Origin: an uncultured archaeon
GTDB taxonomy: Archaea > Thermoproteota > EX4484-205 > JAAOZP01
NCBI GenBank assembly: GCA_938045545.1
Contig: CALIBN010000010.1
Location: 46,240-110,239 of the forward strand
Length of the DNA stretch: 64,000 nt
Reading direction: 5' to 3'
Positions 34,312 through 43,039 of the stretch are shown one piece after another; within the stretch, counting starts at the first letter, position 1; the number at the start of each line of letters is the position of its first letter. Under the pieces are notes generated by a model. It was not told the origin of the DNA, searched no databases, and saw only the letters and a program-made list of their open reading frames with translations. A program made the position numbers and the translations under genes.

Positions 34312-35219
34312 TGCTCCTGATGAAGGTAGGCGAGCTTTTCAAGTCTCTCGTGGAAGCTGTTTCAACAAGGCCCCTCAGTCGCGAGAAGATCGAAGAGATT
34401 CTTGACGACTACGGGCTTAAACTCATCATCTGCGACGTGGCCCTTCCGCTAGTCGACGAGTTGAAGAGGACGCTTGCTGAAACCCTTGAGGGCCGGAGGA
34501 CTCCTCTTTTCGACAGGGATGCTGTTAAGAAACTCGTCGAACAGGAGTTGACACTTTTCCTCTTGAAAACGCTGGGCGATAGTCAGATCGACCTTGTCGA
34601 GGAGGCGCGGAAATCGCAGAAACCCTTTAAACTTCTTTTCATAGGCGTCAACGGTGTTGGGAAAACCACGACGATAGCTAAGGTTGCACACATGCTTAAG
34701 GAGAACGGTTTAAGCGTCCTCTTGGCTTGCAGTGACACTTTCAGAGCCGGGGCGGTTGAACAGCTAGGCCAACATGCTAGGGCGCTTGGACTGCCGATGG
34801 TTTTCAAAAAATACGGCTCAGACCCTGCGAGCGTAGGCTTCGAAGCGGTTCACCAAGCCTCTAGAAAAGGTGTGGACGCTGTCCTCATAGACACCGCTGG
34901 GAGAATGCATACCGACATAAACCTTATGGATGAGCTTAAGAAGATTAAGAGGGTTGTCGAGCCTTCATACACAATACTTGTCGTGGATGCTTTAACAGGC
35001 AACGATGCTTGGAACCAGGCTGCAGACTTCAGCAGCCACGTCGGCTTCGACGCAGTTATACTGGCTAAGTTCGACGCTGACGTTAAGGGAGGGGCTGCGC
35101 TCTCAGTATCCTTCATATCCAAGAAGCCCGTCATATACGTTGGAACAGGGCAGAAATACTCCGACCTTAAAAGGTTCAACCCTAAGGAGTATGTCAGCAG
35201 CCTAATGTCGCTTGTCTAA
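34311..35219 (+). CDS. ftsY: Signal recognition particle receptor FtsY
   Basis: SRP-type GTPase, 302 residues with a short N-domain and a full G-domain. GTPase motifs: GVNGVGKTTTIAKVA (112-126), DTFRAGAVEQL, DTAGRMHTD, VDALTGNDA and the AKFDADVKGGAAL closing loop. Start is GTG, or the ATG four codons on. Between prefoldin and SecE, as in many TACK archaea. Confidence 0.96.
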   Translation: MLLMKVGELFKSLVEAVSTRPLSREKIEEILDDYGLKLIICDVALPLVDELKRTLAETLEGRRTPLFDRDAVKKLVEQELTLFLLKTLGDSQIDLVEEARKSQKPFKLLFIGVNGVGKTTTIAKVAHMLKENGLSVLLACSDTFRAGAVEQLGQHARALGLPMVFKKYGSDPASVGFEAVHQASRKGVDAVLIDTAGRMHTDINLMDELKKIKRVVEPSYTILVVDALTGNDAWNQAADFSSHVGFDAVILAKFDADVKGGAALSVSFISKKPVIYVGTGQKYSDLKRFNPKEYVSSLMSLV

Positions 35220-35451
35220 CACTGGGGGAAAAGAATATATCCATGCTTCCCGATTTAAACCCGGCATGGGGCTTACGGACAGGGCTAGAACAATGGTTAG
35301 AGTGCTGAAGCTCAGCGAGAAACCCGACGTGTCGGAGCTGAAGCTGTCGCTAAAGATCTTTCTAATCGGAATCCTTATAGTCGGGGGAATGGCGTTCGTA
35401 GTGCATATTGTCGCTTCGCTCCTCCAGCTGACGGGCGTGAAGCTCGGATAA
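35212..35451 (+). CDS. secE: Protein translocase subunit SecE
   Basis: Gamma subunit of the Sec translocon, 79 residues. After an amphipathic stretch (RTMVRVLKLSEKPDVSELKL) there is a single hydrophobic helix IFLIGILIVGGMAFVVHIVA. Starts at TTG, overlapping ftsY by eight bases; a start at the internal Met before GLTDRARTM is possible. Confidence 0.9.
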   Translation: MSNTGGKEYIHASRFKPGMGLTDRARTMVRVLKLSEKPDVSELKLSLKIFLIGILIVGGMAFVVHIVASLLQLTGVKLG

Positions 35452-35467
35452 CGGGTTGTGAAGCAGG

Positions 35468-35944
35468 ATGAGCAGGAATAAAGCTGCGGAGCCAAAGTTT
35501 TTCCTCGTGAGAACATCCATAGGTCAAGAGATGTCTTCAGCCCTCATGATTAAAAACAGGTGTGAAGTCGAGGGTCTTCCGATTCATTCTGTAATAGTCC
35601 TGCCGGGTTTAAAAGGCTATATTTACATCGAGGCCGACTCCCCCTTCCCGGTTGAAGAGGCGATAAGGGATATTAAGCATGTTAAAAGGCGGGTTCAGGG
35701 CAGTCTCAGCGTCGACGACCTTAAAAGGTATTTCGAGGAGAAACCGGTTGTTACAGAGATTAAAGTAGGAGATATTGTTGAGATAGTTGGGGGCCTGCTT
35801 AAGAAGAACCGCGCCAGGGTTTTAGAGGTAAACCCTGAGAGGAACGAGGTTACGGTGGAGCTAGACGGCGCCGTAGCCCCGTTTCCGATAACGCTTAAAA
35901 TGGACAGCGTAAGGGTTGTTGAAGAGGGTCAAGGTAAGCTTTAA
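35468..35944 (+). CDS. spt5: Transcription elongation factor Spt5
   Basis: NusG/Spt5 homologue, 158 residues. An NGN domain (FFLVRTSIGQEMSSALMIKN, VLPGLKGYIYIEADSPFPVE) is followed by a KOW domain (VGDIVEIVGGLLKKNRARVL). Acts with RNA polymerase and Spt4. Next to SecE and L11, the standard order. Confidence 0.95.
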   Translation: MSRNKAAEPKFFLVRTSIGQEMSSALMIKNRCEVEGLPIHSVIVLPGLKGYIYIEADSPFPVEEAIRDIKHVKRRVQGSLSVDDLKRYFEEKPVVTEIKVGDIVEIVGGLLKKNRARVLEVNPERNEVTVELDGAVAPFPITLKMDSVRVVEEGQGKL

Positions 35945-36022
35945 ACCGGTTTACCAAGGCTTGAGTCCTTAGGAAATATTTTTAAGGCTTGCAGGAGCCT
36001 CACGCCTGAAAGGTGTTTAAAA

Positions 36023-36514
36023 CTGGCTAAGAAGACTCTCAGTCTGATAGTGGAGGGCGGCAACGCTTCACCCGGGCCACCCTTGGGTCCAGCCATAGGC
36101 CCCCTAGGGATTAACGTTGGGGCCGTGGTGGCCAAGATAAACGAGGTTACGAAAGAGTTTAAGGGGATGAAGGTCCCGGTTGAGCTCGAGGTGGATACTG
36201 ATACGAAGCAGTTCATAGTTACTCTTAAAACCCCCACCACCTCGGCTCTGATAGCTAAGGAGGCTGGGATAGACAAGGGGTCTGGAACACCCGGCAAGGA
36301 GACTAAGGGAAACCTGAGCTTCCAGACGGTTGTTAAAATAGCTAGGATGAAGATGAACGACACCTATTCTAAGACGCTTAAAGGAGTGGTTAAGGAGGTC
36401 CTGGGGACTTGTCAAAGCATGGGTGTGACGGTCGACTCCAAGCCGCCGAAGGAGGTTATTAGGATGCTCGAGAAAGGAGAGTACGACGAGGCTTTAAGCA
36501 GGGAGGGCGCGTAG
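36023..36514 (+). CDS. rpl11: 50S ribosomal protein L11 with a CTG start
   Basis: Stalk-base protein, 163 residues. Family N-terminus is M-A-K-K; here CTG-GCT-AAG-AAG is followed by TLSLIVEGGNASPGPPLGPA, with GPLGINVGAVVAKINEVT next. Starting at the later internal codon (36050) would delete conserved residues. No ATG, GTG or TTG occurs in frame for many codons upstream. An AGGTG ribosome-binding site lies eight bases before the CTG, and a TATA-like TATTTTTAAGG lies about 40 bases upstream. With L39e this makes two CTG-GCT starts in the window. Confidence 0.92.
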   Translation: MAKKTLSLIVEGGNASPGPPLGPAIGPLGINVGAVVAKINEVTKEFKGMKVPVELEVDTDTKQFIVTLKTPTTSALIAKEAGIDKGSGTPGKETKGNLSFQTVVKIARMKMNDTYSKTLKGVVKEVLGTCQSMGVTVDSKPPKEVIRMLEKGEYDEALSREGA

Positions 36515-36515
36515 A

Positions 36516-37193
36516 ATGTCAGCAACGCTTTCAGTCAGCAAGAGTTCGCTGGAGGATGCATTAAGGAAAGCCGTTTCCCCGGAGCACAGTAGGCCTAGAA
36601 AGTTTCTGCAGAGTGTTGAAATGGTTGTGTGCCTAACCGGGGTAGACCTGTCTAAGACGGATCAAAGGTTCACGGAGCTCGTGGAGCTTCCGCACAGCCC
36701 CTATAGGGCGCAGCCTAAAATATGCGTTTTCACAGACGGCTCCTTGACTACTGAAGCAAAGAATCTTGGGCTAGACATTCTTTCAAGAGAAGCTTTAAGC
36801 AGCATGGCTGGTAAGAAGAAGAACTGTAGGAAAATCGCGCAGTCTTATGATTTCTTCATAGCCGAGGCGCCGCTAATGCCGTTGGTCGGCAGGGTGCTAG
36901 GCCAGTTCCTCGGACCCAAGAACAAGATGCCTATACCGGTTCCACCAGCCTCGTCAATAACGCCGATTGTTGAAAGGCTCAGGAGAAGCGTGCGGCTTGT
37001 GCTTAAATCCAGCCTCGCTGTATCGTGTAAAATAGGGCATGAAGAGATGCCTGTTCAGCAGCTTCTGGAGAACGCTGGCACAGTCCTGTCGACGGTTGAG
37101 AGAAGGCTCCCTCATTCAGGATCAGTGAGGTACGTAGGGTTTAAGACAACCATGGGCAGGATTGTTAAAGCAACAAGGGAGGCTAAGGCTTGA
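36516..37193 (+). CDS. rpl1: 50S ribosomal protein L1
   Basis: Stalk protein that often autoregulates its operon in archaea, 225 residues. VEMVVCLTGVDLSKTDQRFT, EAPLMPLVGRVLGQFLGPKN with KMPIPVPP, and SVRYVGFKTTMGRIVKA are diagnostic. Follows L11 by one base and overlaps L10 by four. Confidence 0.96.
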   Translation: MSATLSVSKSSLEDALRKAVSPEHSRPRKFLQSVEMVVCLTGVDLSKTDQRFTELVELPHSPYRAQPKICVFTDGSLTTEAKNLGLDILSREALSSMAGKKKNCRKIAQSYDFFIAEAPLMPLVGRVLGQFLGPKNKMPIPVPPASSITPIVERLRRSVRLVLKSSLAVSCKIGHEEMPVQQLLENAGTVLSTVERRLPHSGSVRYVGFKTTMGRIVKATREAKA

Positions 37194-38038
37194 GCCAGCA
37201 GGTTCTTAAGGCAAGGGTTGTTGACGAGATCCTCCGCCTATTAGATTCAAGCAGGACGGTGATGCTCGTCAACACTTTCAGGGTTAAGTCCGTAACGATA
37301 AACGAGGCCAGGAGGAGGCTTAGGGGGAGAGCTATTCTGAAACATGTTAAGACAACGCTTCTGCAGAAGGCTGCTGAGAAAACAGGCTCGCAAGCTTTAA
37401 GAGAATTCTTAAAGAAGCATGCTTCCAAGGGCTCGGTGATGCTGATTGTTTCAAACGAGGATCCATATGTGCTTCAGCAGGAGCTTAAGAAATATTCAAT
37501 AAGGCTGCCTCTTAACGCCGGTGACGTTGTAGACAGGGAGATAGTTGTCCCCGCGGGAAACACTGGTCTTCCAGCCGGCCCAGTGATATCTTCTCTAAAC
37601 GAGGTTGGCCTGCCGACGAGGATTGAAACTGGAAGCATATGGATAACCAAGGACACCGTGGTCGCGAAGCCCGGGGACGTGGTTACGCCGCAACTAGCCT
37701 CTGTCCTCTCGAAGCTTAACATAAGGCCGGTTGAAGCATTCATAAAATCATACGCAGCTATTCACAACGGTATAGTATACAGCGAGGAAGCCCTCTCAAC
37801 AACCTTAGAGGATATTGTGAAGGAACTTTCTAGGAGCGTTGAAAACGCTTTTAAGCTGTCCGTTGCAGCATTCTTCCCGACGCCCGAAAGCCTTAGAATA
37901 ATGCTTAGAGAAGCCTTCTCTAAGGCGGTTACACTAAGCCTTAAAGCATATTACTACGATGAGAACACGGTTAAAATACTGTTGCAGACGGCAAGAGCCG
38001 AGGCACGCCAGCTTGAAGCCGTGGTTGGAAAAACTTAG
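37190..38038 (+). CDS. rpl10: 50S ribosomal protein L10 (P0)
   Basis: Stalk scaffold that carries L12 dimers, 282 residues from TTG. SSRTVMLVNTFRVKSVTINE, DVVDREIVVPAGNTGLPAGP, IETGSIWITKDTVVAKPGD and the helical C-terminal L12-binding spines are present. Unlike many archaeal P0 proteins it lacks the acidic GLGALF tail shared with L12, ending instead in EARQLEAVVGKT. Confidence 0.94.
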   Translation: MSQQVLKARVVDEILRLLDSSRTVMLVNTFRVKSVTINEARRRLRGRAILKHVKTTLLQKAAEKTGSQALREFLKKHASKGSVMLIVSNEDPYVLQQELKKYSIRLPLNAGDVVDREIVVPAGNTGLPAGPVISSLNEVGLPTRIETGSIWITKDTVVAKPGDVVTPQLASVLSKLNIRPVEAFIKSYAAIHNGIVYSEEALSTTLEDIVKELSRSVENAFKLSVAAFFPTPESLRIMLREAFSKAVTLSLKAYYYDENTVKILLQTARAEARQLEAVVGKT

Positions 38039-38138
38039 ATCCTGGAGTTTTGACGACGTGGCTAAGGGGACGTTTCAACCAATTTAATGCTTAAAGAGGT
38101 TTTAGCAGGCTTAAAAGATGTTTGAAAAGTGAATAAAA

Positions 38139-38180
38139 GCTTAAAAACACCCCGTGTAAGAATGCTCAGAAAATTCTGAG
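38139..38180 (+). promoter_or_regulatory. L12 promoter and leader hairpin
   Basis: GCTTAAAAAC (38139-38148) is a TATA-like box and gives L12 its own promoter after the L10 stop. A CTCAGAA...TTCTGAG inverted repeat (38165-38180) follows, directly in front of the GAGGTGG ribosome-binding site. The repeat could be an operator or a small hairpin that affects translation. Confidence 0.45.
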
Positions 38181-38190
38181 GTGGATGCTG

Positions 38191-38487
38191 ATGTCTGAAT
38201 ACATCCATGCGGCACTGCTCCTGCATTCCGCGAAGCAGGAGATTACAGAGGATAGGATAAAAGCCATAATGAGGGCTGCAGGCATAGAGCCGGATGAAGC
38301 CAGGATTAAAGTACTTGTCTCCTCGCTTTCAAAAGTGAACATCGACGAAGTACTGTCAGCGCCGCTGGCAATAGGCCCAGTAGCCCCAGCTGCGCCAGCA
38401 GCTCAGCAGGCGCCGGCTGAGAAGAAGGAGGAGAAGGAGGAGAAGCCAGCCGAGGAAATGGCTGGGCTTGGTGCACTTTTCGAGTGA
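38191..38487 (+). CDS. rpl12: 50S ribosomal protein L12 (P1)
   Basis: Acidic stalk protein that recruits translation factors. [20 protein letters not shown] is the helical N-terminal dimerisation domain; an Ala/Pro-rich hinge and the charged [20 protein letters not shown] tail follow. The start at 38191 fits the GAGGTGG ribosome-binding site best; an ATG two codons earlier is possible. Confidence 0.95.
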   Translation: MSEYIHAALLLHSAKQEITEDRIKAIMRAAGIEPDEARIKVLVSSLSKVNIDEVLSAPLAIGPVAPAAPAAQQAPAEKKEEKEEKPAEEMAGLGALFE

Positions 38488-38574
38488 CAATTCTCCGACA
38501 GTACGAATACCTTCACCCAGCTATAGTCTAAGCTTATGCTGGGAAACGTGTAAGATTTCAGTCGGCGAGCATGT

Positions 38575-39420
38575 TGAAACATGACTTTTATCTTTTCGTT
38601 TCAGATCTATAGGCAGTATATATTATTTCCTGAGCCCTATAGCCGCCATAACCGGAAACCGGCGGCTGGCTTCTGCTAACAATAGAGTTAACGAACATTC
38701 TAATCAAGTACTCATGCGGCTCACTTATCTCCGGCAGCGGAGGAGTTCGATCTTGATTTTGCCATCCTCCGAATAATTTCTATTTCTAGTGTATAGCACT
38801 ATCTTTTTCTGCAAGATTGCACAATATGGTTCCTTGACTACCGTATAGCTCAACCGGCCATTGTCACTTTTTTTGGGTCCAGCTAACATTCGCAAGCGCG
38901 TGAACAGAATTCTCAAACGGGATTAGAACCATCGCATTATCCTCAACCTCTATGCTTTCTATGTTTTTTGTTTATTTCAGCAGAAACGCTTACCTACTGC
39001 ACCTTCGTTTAACATTTCTTTTGCCTTAACATGCTGAGGCAGAAATCTATTTTGAAAGTCAACACCAAAATACAAGCCTCTTTTCCTGGCTTCATCCACC
39101 ATTTCTTTCGCTTCCTTTAAGTTTAACGCTAGGCTTTTCGCAAAAACATTTATGTTCGACTTAATCACATCTAAAGTTATATCTCTATGAGTAAAAGGAG
39201 CGTGCAAACGCTTATCAAATCTAGATCATTTTTACCACATCCTCATGGTTCCTGTAGGCTTTTTGCATTAAATTCTTTAGACAATGATTCAGCCGCCCCT
39301 TTACAATATCGGAAACCGCTACAATTTTAACGAAATCTATCTTCGAGTCGCCGTTGCGTGTATTCTGGCTATTCCCCCGCTTTCTATTATTCCAACTTTT
39401 ATTTCTTTGCTCACCGTTAG
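38575..39420 (-). pseudogene. Gfo/Idh/MocA-type oxidoreductase, decayed
   Basis: Scattered minus-strand pieces in family order. The NAD-binding start SKEIKVGIIESGGIARIHA is near 39400, FVKIVAVSDIVKG near 39340 and HAPFTHRDITLDVIKSNINV then AKSLALNLKEAKEMVDEARK at 39207-39060. The catalytic-domain start GVDFQNRFLPQHVKAKEML is near 39050. C-terminal pieces NAMVLIPFENSVHALANVSW and PVELYGSQGTI are near 38940-38830, with PPVSGYGGYRAQEIIYTAYR near 38660-38610. Several frameshifts and at least one internal deletion make it inactive. It points to lost sugar-oxidation capacity beside the present sugar genes. The 39421-39690 part of the gap shows nothing else. Confidence 0.7.
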
Positions 39421-39660
39421 ACTAGACACTACCAGACCAGTTAATAAATTAAATGTTATAGCACGCTTACTACCGATATGTTAAGAACCTCCTCTTTTAA
39501 ACGCATGCTAATCTTTCCCTCGCATACCGGGTTGCCGTCTGTGTTTCAACTCCCCATCGAAGTTACCATAACAAGTGGATGAAGAAATAAGAGGTTTAGG
39601 CTGTTTTTCAACCAGAAAAGCCTTGGAAATAGACTCAAAGACAGCCGGCGAGAATGAAAA

Positions 39661-39669
39661 CTTTTTAAA
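39661..39669 (+). promoter_or_regulatory. TATA-like box for tRNA-Val
   Basis: CTTTTTAAA about 31-39 bases upstream of the tRNA 5' end. Confidence 0.5.
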
Positions 39670-39699
39670 CCATCACATTCATTTTTAACTGGAAAACAA

Positions 39700-39789
39700 G
39701 GGCCGATCGTCTAAATGGTTAGGACACCTGCCTGACATGCAAAATGCACAGCAGGCGCAGGAAATTGCGGTTCGAGTCCGCGTCGGCCC
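39700..39789 (+). tRNA. tRNA-Val(GAC) with an intron
   Basis: Acceptor GGGCCGA/TCGGCCC, D-arm GTCT...AGGAC, anticodon stem CCTGC/GCAGG with loop CTGACA-C giving anticodon GAC, and T-arm TGCGG-TTCGAGT-CCGCG. About 18 extra bases (39738-39755) lie after position 37, the canonical intron site. Two GCAGG copies occur in the pre-tRNA; only the second leaves a normal variable loop. Confidence 0.87.
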
Positions 39790-39886
39790 ACTTATCCTCA
39801 TTGCACGCTTTAGTATTAAGAATGGATCTCCATTTCTAAGCACGCGATTTGAAATTGGGGAAACCTTTTTCCAAGGGCGCTTACAG

Positions 39887-39900
39887 TTATGCTTAAAAAC
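39887..39900 (+). promoter_or_regulatory. Conserved promoter box of the KRFVDSI family, copy C
   Basis: TTATGCTTAAAAAC, 25-38 bases upstream of the copy C ATG; nearly identical to the box of copy A. Confidence 0.6.
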
Positions 39901-39924
39901 TAAATCTCACGACAATATTATGGG

Positions 39925-40663
39925 ATGAACAATCCCGAGCTAGGGAAGCGTTTCATCGATTCAATAGAGTATCTTAGAAGGATGGATTTCTTTAGGGATT
40001 ATTCCAATTTAGCATCAGAGGAGATCCTCGATAAGGATCTTCAACGGCGAGATAACATACGAAGCCCAGTGGTTCGTTGAGAAATGGCCTGGGGGGGAGC
40101 GGAGGAAGGAGAAAGAAAAGGGAGAGACATACGGACAACTTTTGAAGAAGTCATTAGAGGAGCGCGAGGAATACTGGATGAAGGTAAGCGATTCCAGGGT
40201 AGATTTGAGGATGACCCACTTCGACGTCAAGAGAGTTTTTGCTGAGGATGCCGAGACGATTGTGATGGAGGGCATGGGGATAAAGTTAATGGAAAAGCTC
40301 GCCAGGATATCTAGAGGTTTATTTAACCCGATCGACATTAGAGAAAAATGGAGAGAGTGGAAGGGCAGGCTCCCTCCTGAGACCACTCCGCAAGTGAAGG
40401 AATATTTTGATCGCGACCACGGACTTTGGAGCAAGCGCAGCGTATCCTTTAAGTTTAAAAATGAAGAGCATGCCGTGGATTTCTACTGTGAAGGCGATTA
40501 TCTATTGATTGATCTCGCAGTTAAGAAAATAAATGAGCTCATCAAGGATACGGGGTATCAGTATTACTGGCTTCATGACACTGGCTACATCGCCTACATT
40601 GTCCTCTCGGAAGATGAGGCCGAGAAGCTAAGGGAAAGATGTTGGAAGCTCTCCTCGCTTTGA
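39925..40663 (+). pseudogene. KRFVDSI family, copy C with a frameshift
   Basis: Full-length copy broken by one extra base near 40033. It begins MNNPELGKRFIDSIEYLRRM, DFFRDYSNLASEEILDK. In the next frame it continues IFNGEITYEAQWFVEKW, GETYGQLLKKSLEEREEYWM, RLARISRGLFNP-like KLARISRGLFNPIDI and ends SEDEAEKLRERCWKLSSL. It aligns along its length with copy D at 53.8 kb. Its last 70 bases overlap, tail-to-tail, the 3' end of the nuclease-like gene on the other strand, as copy D does. Function unknown; no known domain seen. Confidence 0.7.
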
Positions 40664-41742
40664 GACCTGGGTTTTTCGTACCCGACTATATCCCCTAGAG
40701 TATACTCGATTCCGTTCTCACAACCCGTCTTAATCATCTCATCCATGTCCTTAAGGTATATCGCTATCGGGATTCCGTACTTAGCCTTACTGAAGTCATA
40801 GCCCTTCCATTTGTCCTCCGTGAAGTAACCTCTCAGCTGCCTTGTGCCTTCTTTTATACGCTCATCCGGATAATCATCAGATATCATCGTTGTTTTGGTC
40901 TCGAATATCACCACAACCTCATCCCCGCAATACACAGGGAAATCCGGCCCTATTTTGTGCGGTCCTGAAACCTTAAGCTTATCCTCTGGGATTCCTGTGA
41001 TTTCAGACGCCTCCTTCGTAAGAACCTTTTCCTTTAAATAGGAGTACAACGTATTCCTCACCGATGTCTCCCTCGAGTTTTTAGTTTTATCTTCAAGTCC
41101 TTTGCTGAGAGCATCCTTCAACTTCTCAACTCTCCTCGTTAAAACACGCTTAGGATTCTCCAAGTATATCAGACGATCGGATACTTGCTTGCCTTTCAAG
41201 TATTCCATTCGGATCGTAGCTCATATCCAAAATTTGTCTAAAAGTCTCAATCATTATCTTGGACAAATATCGCCCCTCCCAATTGTAAACTAGTTTGAGC
41301 TCATGCTCCTTTGCCTGCCAGACTTTTATCGTGAAGATTACCGCAGGTCCCTTGTTCCATCTGTCGTAGTGCATATCTTTCTTTAGAGAGATTTCTATCC
41401 TTCCATATTTCACGACAAGCCAGTATTTTCCGTGCGAGAATTCTATGTTGAATGGCATTCTTCCTTCCTTGATCGCCATCCTGATAAACTCGTACGTGGT
41501 GATTCTAGTTATTACTACTTTAGCCACTTCACCATCTTCACAGATATTCCCGGGAAGGTCAGAATCGAACTTCGGTCCATATTCTTTGAAGAACGTTCTC
41601 CCCTTTACCTCAATCTATATCTAGCAGGTTCTTTTCCCAGATACAGTTTAATCTGCTCACTATGTATACGGATCCTTAGATTCTCCTTATGTTTTTTCAA
41701 GATGCATTCCACCCTTAAGCCTTCGAGTTGCTCCTCTCTTTA
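40594..41742 (-). pseudogene. PD-(D/E)XK nuclease-like gene, frameshifted
   Basis: Three overlapping pieces form one protein. Upstream REEQLEGLRVECILKK and HSEQIKLYLGKEPARYR lead, by a frameshift near 41610, into IEVKGRTFFKEYGPKFDSDL and the 41527-41150 reading (FNIEFSHGKYWLVVKYGRIE). A second frameshift near 41205 leads into EYLKGKQVSDRLIYLENPKR and the nuclease domain. This domain shows GPDFPVYCGDEVVVIFETKT (Asp, then Glu-x-Lys) and later EGTRQLRGYF, the pattern of the PD-(D/E)XK fold. The gene at 54.5 kb has the same C-terminal layout. The 5' side is continuous, apart from one in-frame TAA, with the Glu-rich reading. Confidence 0.65.
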
Positions 41743-42280
41743 AATTTCCTCAGCGATTTCTTCACTAACCTCTTCGACTGACTCCTCAGTTCTCTCTTCA
41801 ACTTCCTTCTCAAATAACTCTTCAACCTCCTCAACTACTTCTTCAATCTCCTTCTCAACAAGCCCCTCTTCGACGAGCTCCTCGACTTCTTTAACCTCTT
41901 CTTCCTCCTCAATTTCTTCACCCTCTTCTTTAACTCCTCAACTTCTTCCTACTCTAACGCCCTTTCCTCTTCAACCTCCTCGGTAACCTCTTCATCAACT
42001 TCCTCAACAAACTCTTCCTCTTTTCCCTCAACCTCCTCAACGATTTCCTCAACAGCCTCTCCTTCCTCTAACATCCTTTCCTCCTTAGCTTCCTCAACAA
42101 GTTCTTCAACCTCCTCAACTTTCTCTTCAACCTCTTCGAAGCTCTCAAGGATCTCTTCAAGGGATTCCTCCTCTCCCATTAACTCCTCAAATTTCTCCTC
42201 CAGAATATCGGATTCCTCTATAGGTTCTTCGTATTCCTCGGGCTCTCCTGAAGGCCATTTTCTCCAGCCACTCTGCATGG
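41743..42280 (-). pseudogene. Glu-rich low-complexity coiled-coil segment
   Basis: About 175 residues almost entirely Glu with Val, Leu and Lys (EESLEEILESFEEVEEKVEE; VEEGLVEKEIEEVVEEVEEL). A TAG near 41955 and a frameshift near 41920-41940 break the reading, but both frames stay Glu-rich, so it was one long coiled coil. It joins the TGT-like fragment upstream through a frameshift and the nuclease-like gene downstream through a TAA. GAR repeats on DNA level are easily slipped, which may explain the indels. It may be the N-terminal part of the nuclease protein. Confidence 0.5.
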
Positions 42281-42995
42281 AGCGCCATCTCCGAAGGGTC
42301 TCCTCCCTTCAGCAACGGTATCGTCGGTATCCCCTCCTCCACATACCTTATCGTCAGGAGTGTGGCCTTGATCAAGTTGGATAGGTTCAAGGCCTTGGGG
42401 TAATCGACGTAAATGGGCATGTCCCACCCGATCACCCCGTCGAAGCCTCCTTTCTTCGCGAAGCCCACAGTGAAGTCGAACGTCTCCTCCGTCAGGAGCT
42501 TATCCGGCATTATGGTTGAAAGCAGAATTTGACCGTCGAATTCGAGGAAACTATGTATGCCTTCCTCCTCAACCTTTTTCACGTTCTCGCTGTCGAGCTT
42601 GGAGATCGACACTATGACCCATCCATCCCTAGGTCCCTCCTCGGCTTCACAGGGTCCTCAAGCGGCATCTCGGGGATTAAACGGGGAAGCGCAATATCAG
42701 GTGGGCTTCGTCTCAAAGACTCCAGCATCAGGCTCAGCTTATAGTATACATCTGCCTCGGGAGGAGTGAACCTGCCGGACTTTACGCAGGCCGGGGCGAG
42801 CGGGCAAGTGCTACATTTAAGAGTTATCCCCATGATCCTCATCTTTCCAGCAATGCATTGGTAGACCAAGCACATTTTCCTCTTGGAAAGATGACACCCG
42901 GCACATAACCCGAGTTTAAGGTAATCGCATTTGCGGCATGACTTTCCACACCTAGGGGGGCCATACGCGATATACATTCTCAGTAAACTCGTCAT
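42187..42995 (-). pseudogene. Cys-rich plus TGT-like gene, truncated second copy
   Basis: The first part (42612-42995) is a Cys-rich domain: RCGKSCRKCDYLKLGLCAGC, KRKMCLVYQCIAGK and KCSTCPLAPAC, likely binding zinc or an iron-sulfur cluster. It runs with a frameshift at about 42612 (GWVIVSISKLDSENVKK in the next frame) into the barrel start FLEFDGQILLSTIMPDKLLT, GFDGVIGWDMPIYVDYPKAL, IPLLKGGDPSEMALHAEWLE. The barrel is cut after EWLEKMAF, where the copy at 10-11.8 kb goes on; here a Glu-rich reading takes over. So this is a truncated copy joined to another gene. The likely fold is inferred from resemblance to TGT-type barrels. Confidence 0.55.
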
Positions 42996-43021
42996 CTTTT
43001 CTTTAAAAGTTTTTAAAAAAA

Positions 43022-43036
43022 GCGCGAGAACGCGCG
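43022..43036. repeat. GC-rich hairpin with T-run
   Basis: On the minus strand, CGCGCG-TTCT-CGCGC is followed by seven T. It looks like an intrinsic terminator for minus-strand transcription, yet it lies just upstream of the start of a minus-strand gene. It is one of the GCGCGC-type motifs. Confidence 0.5.
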
Positions 43037-43039
43037 ATT

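Noticed and set aside
39284..39484. Plus-strand reading of 66 residues
   Set aside because: Antisense to the decayed Gfo/Idh/MocA gene, whose N-terminal motif is readable on the other strand.
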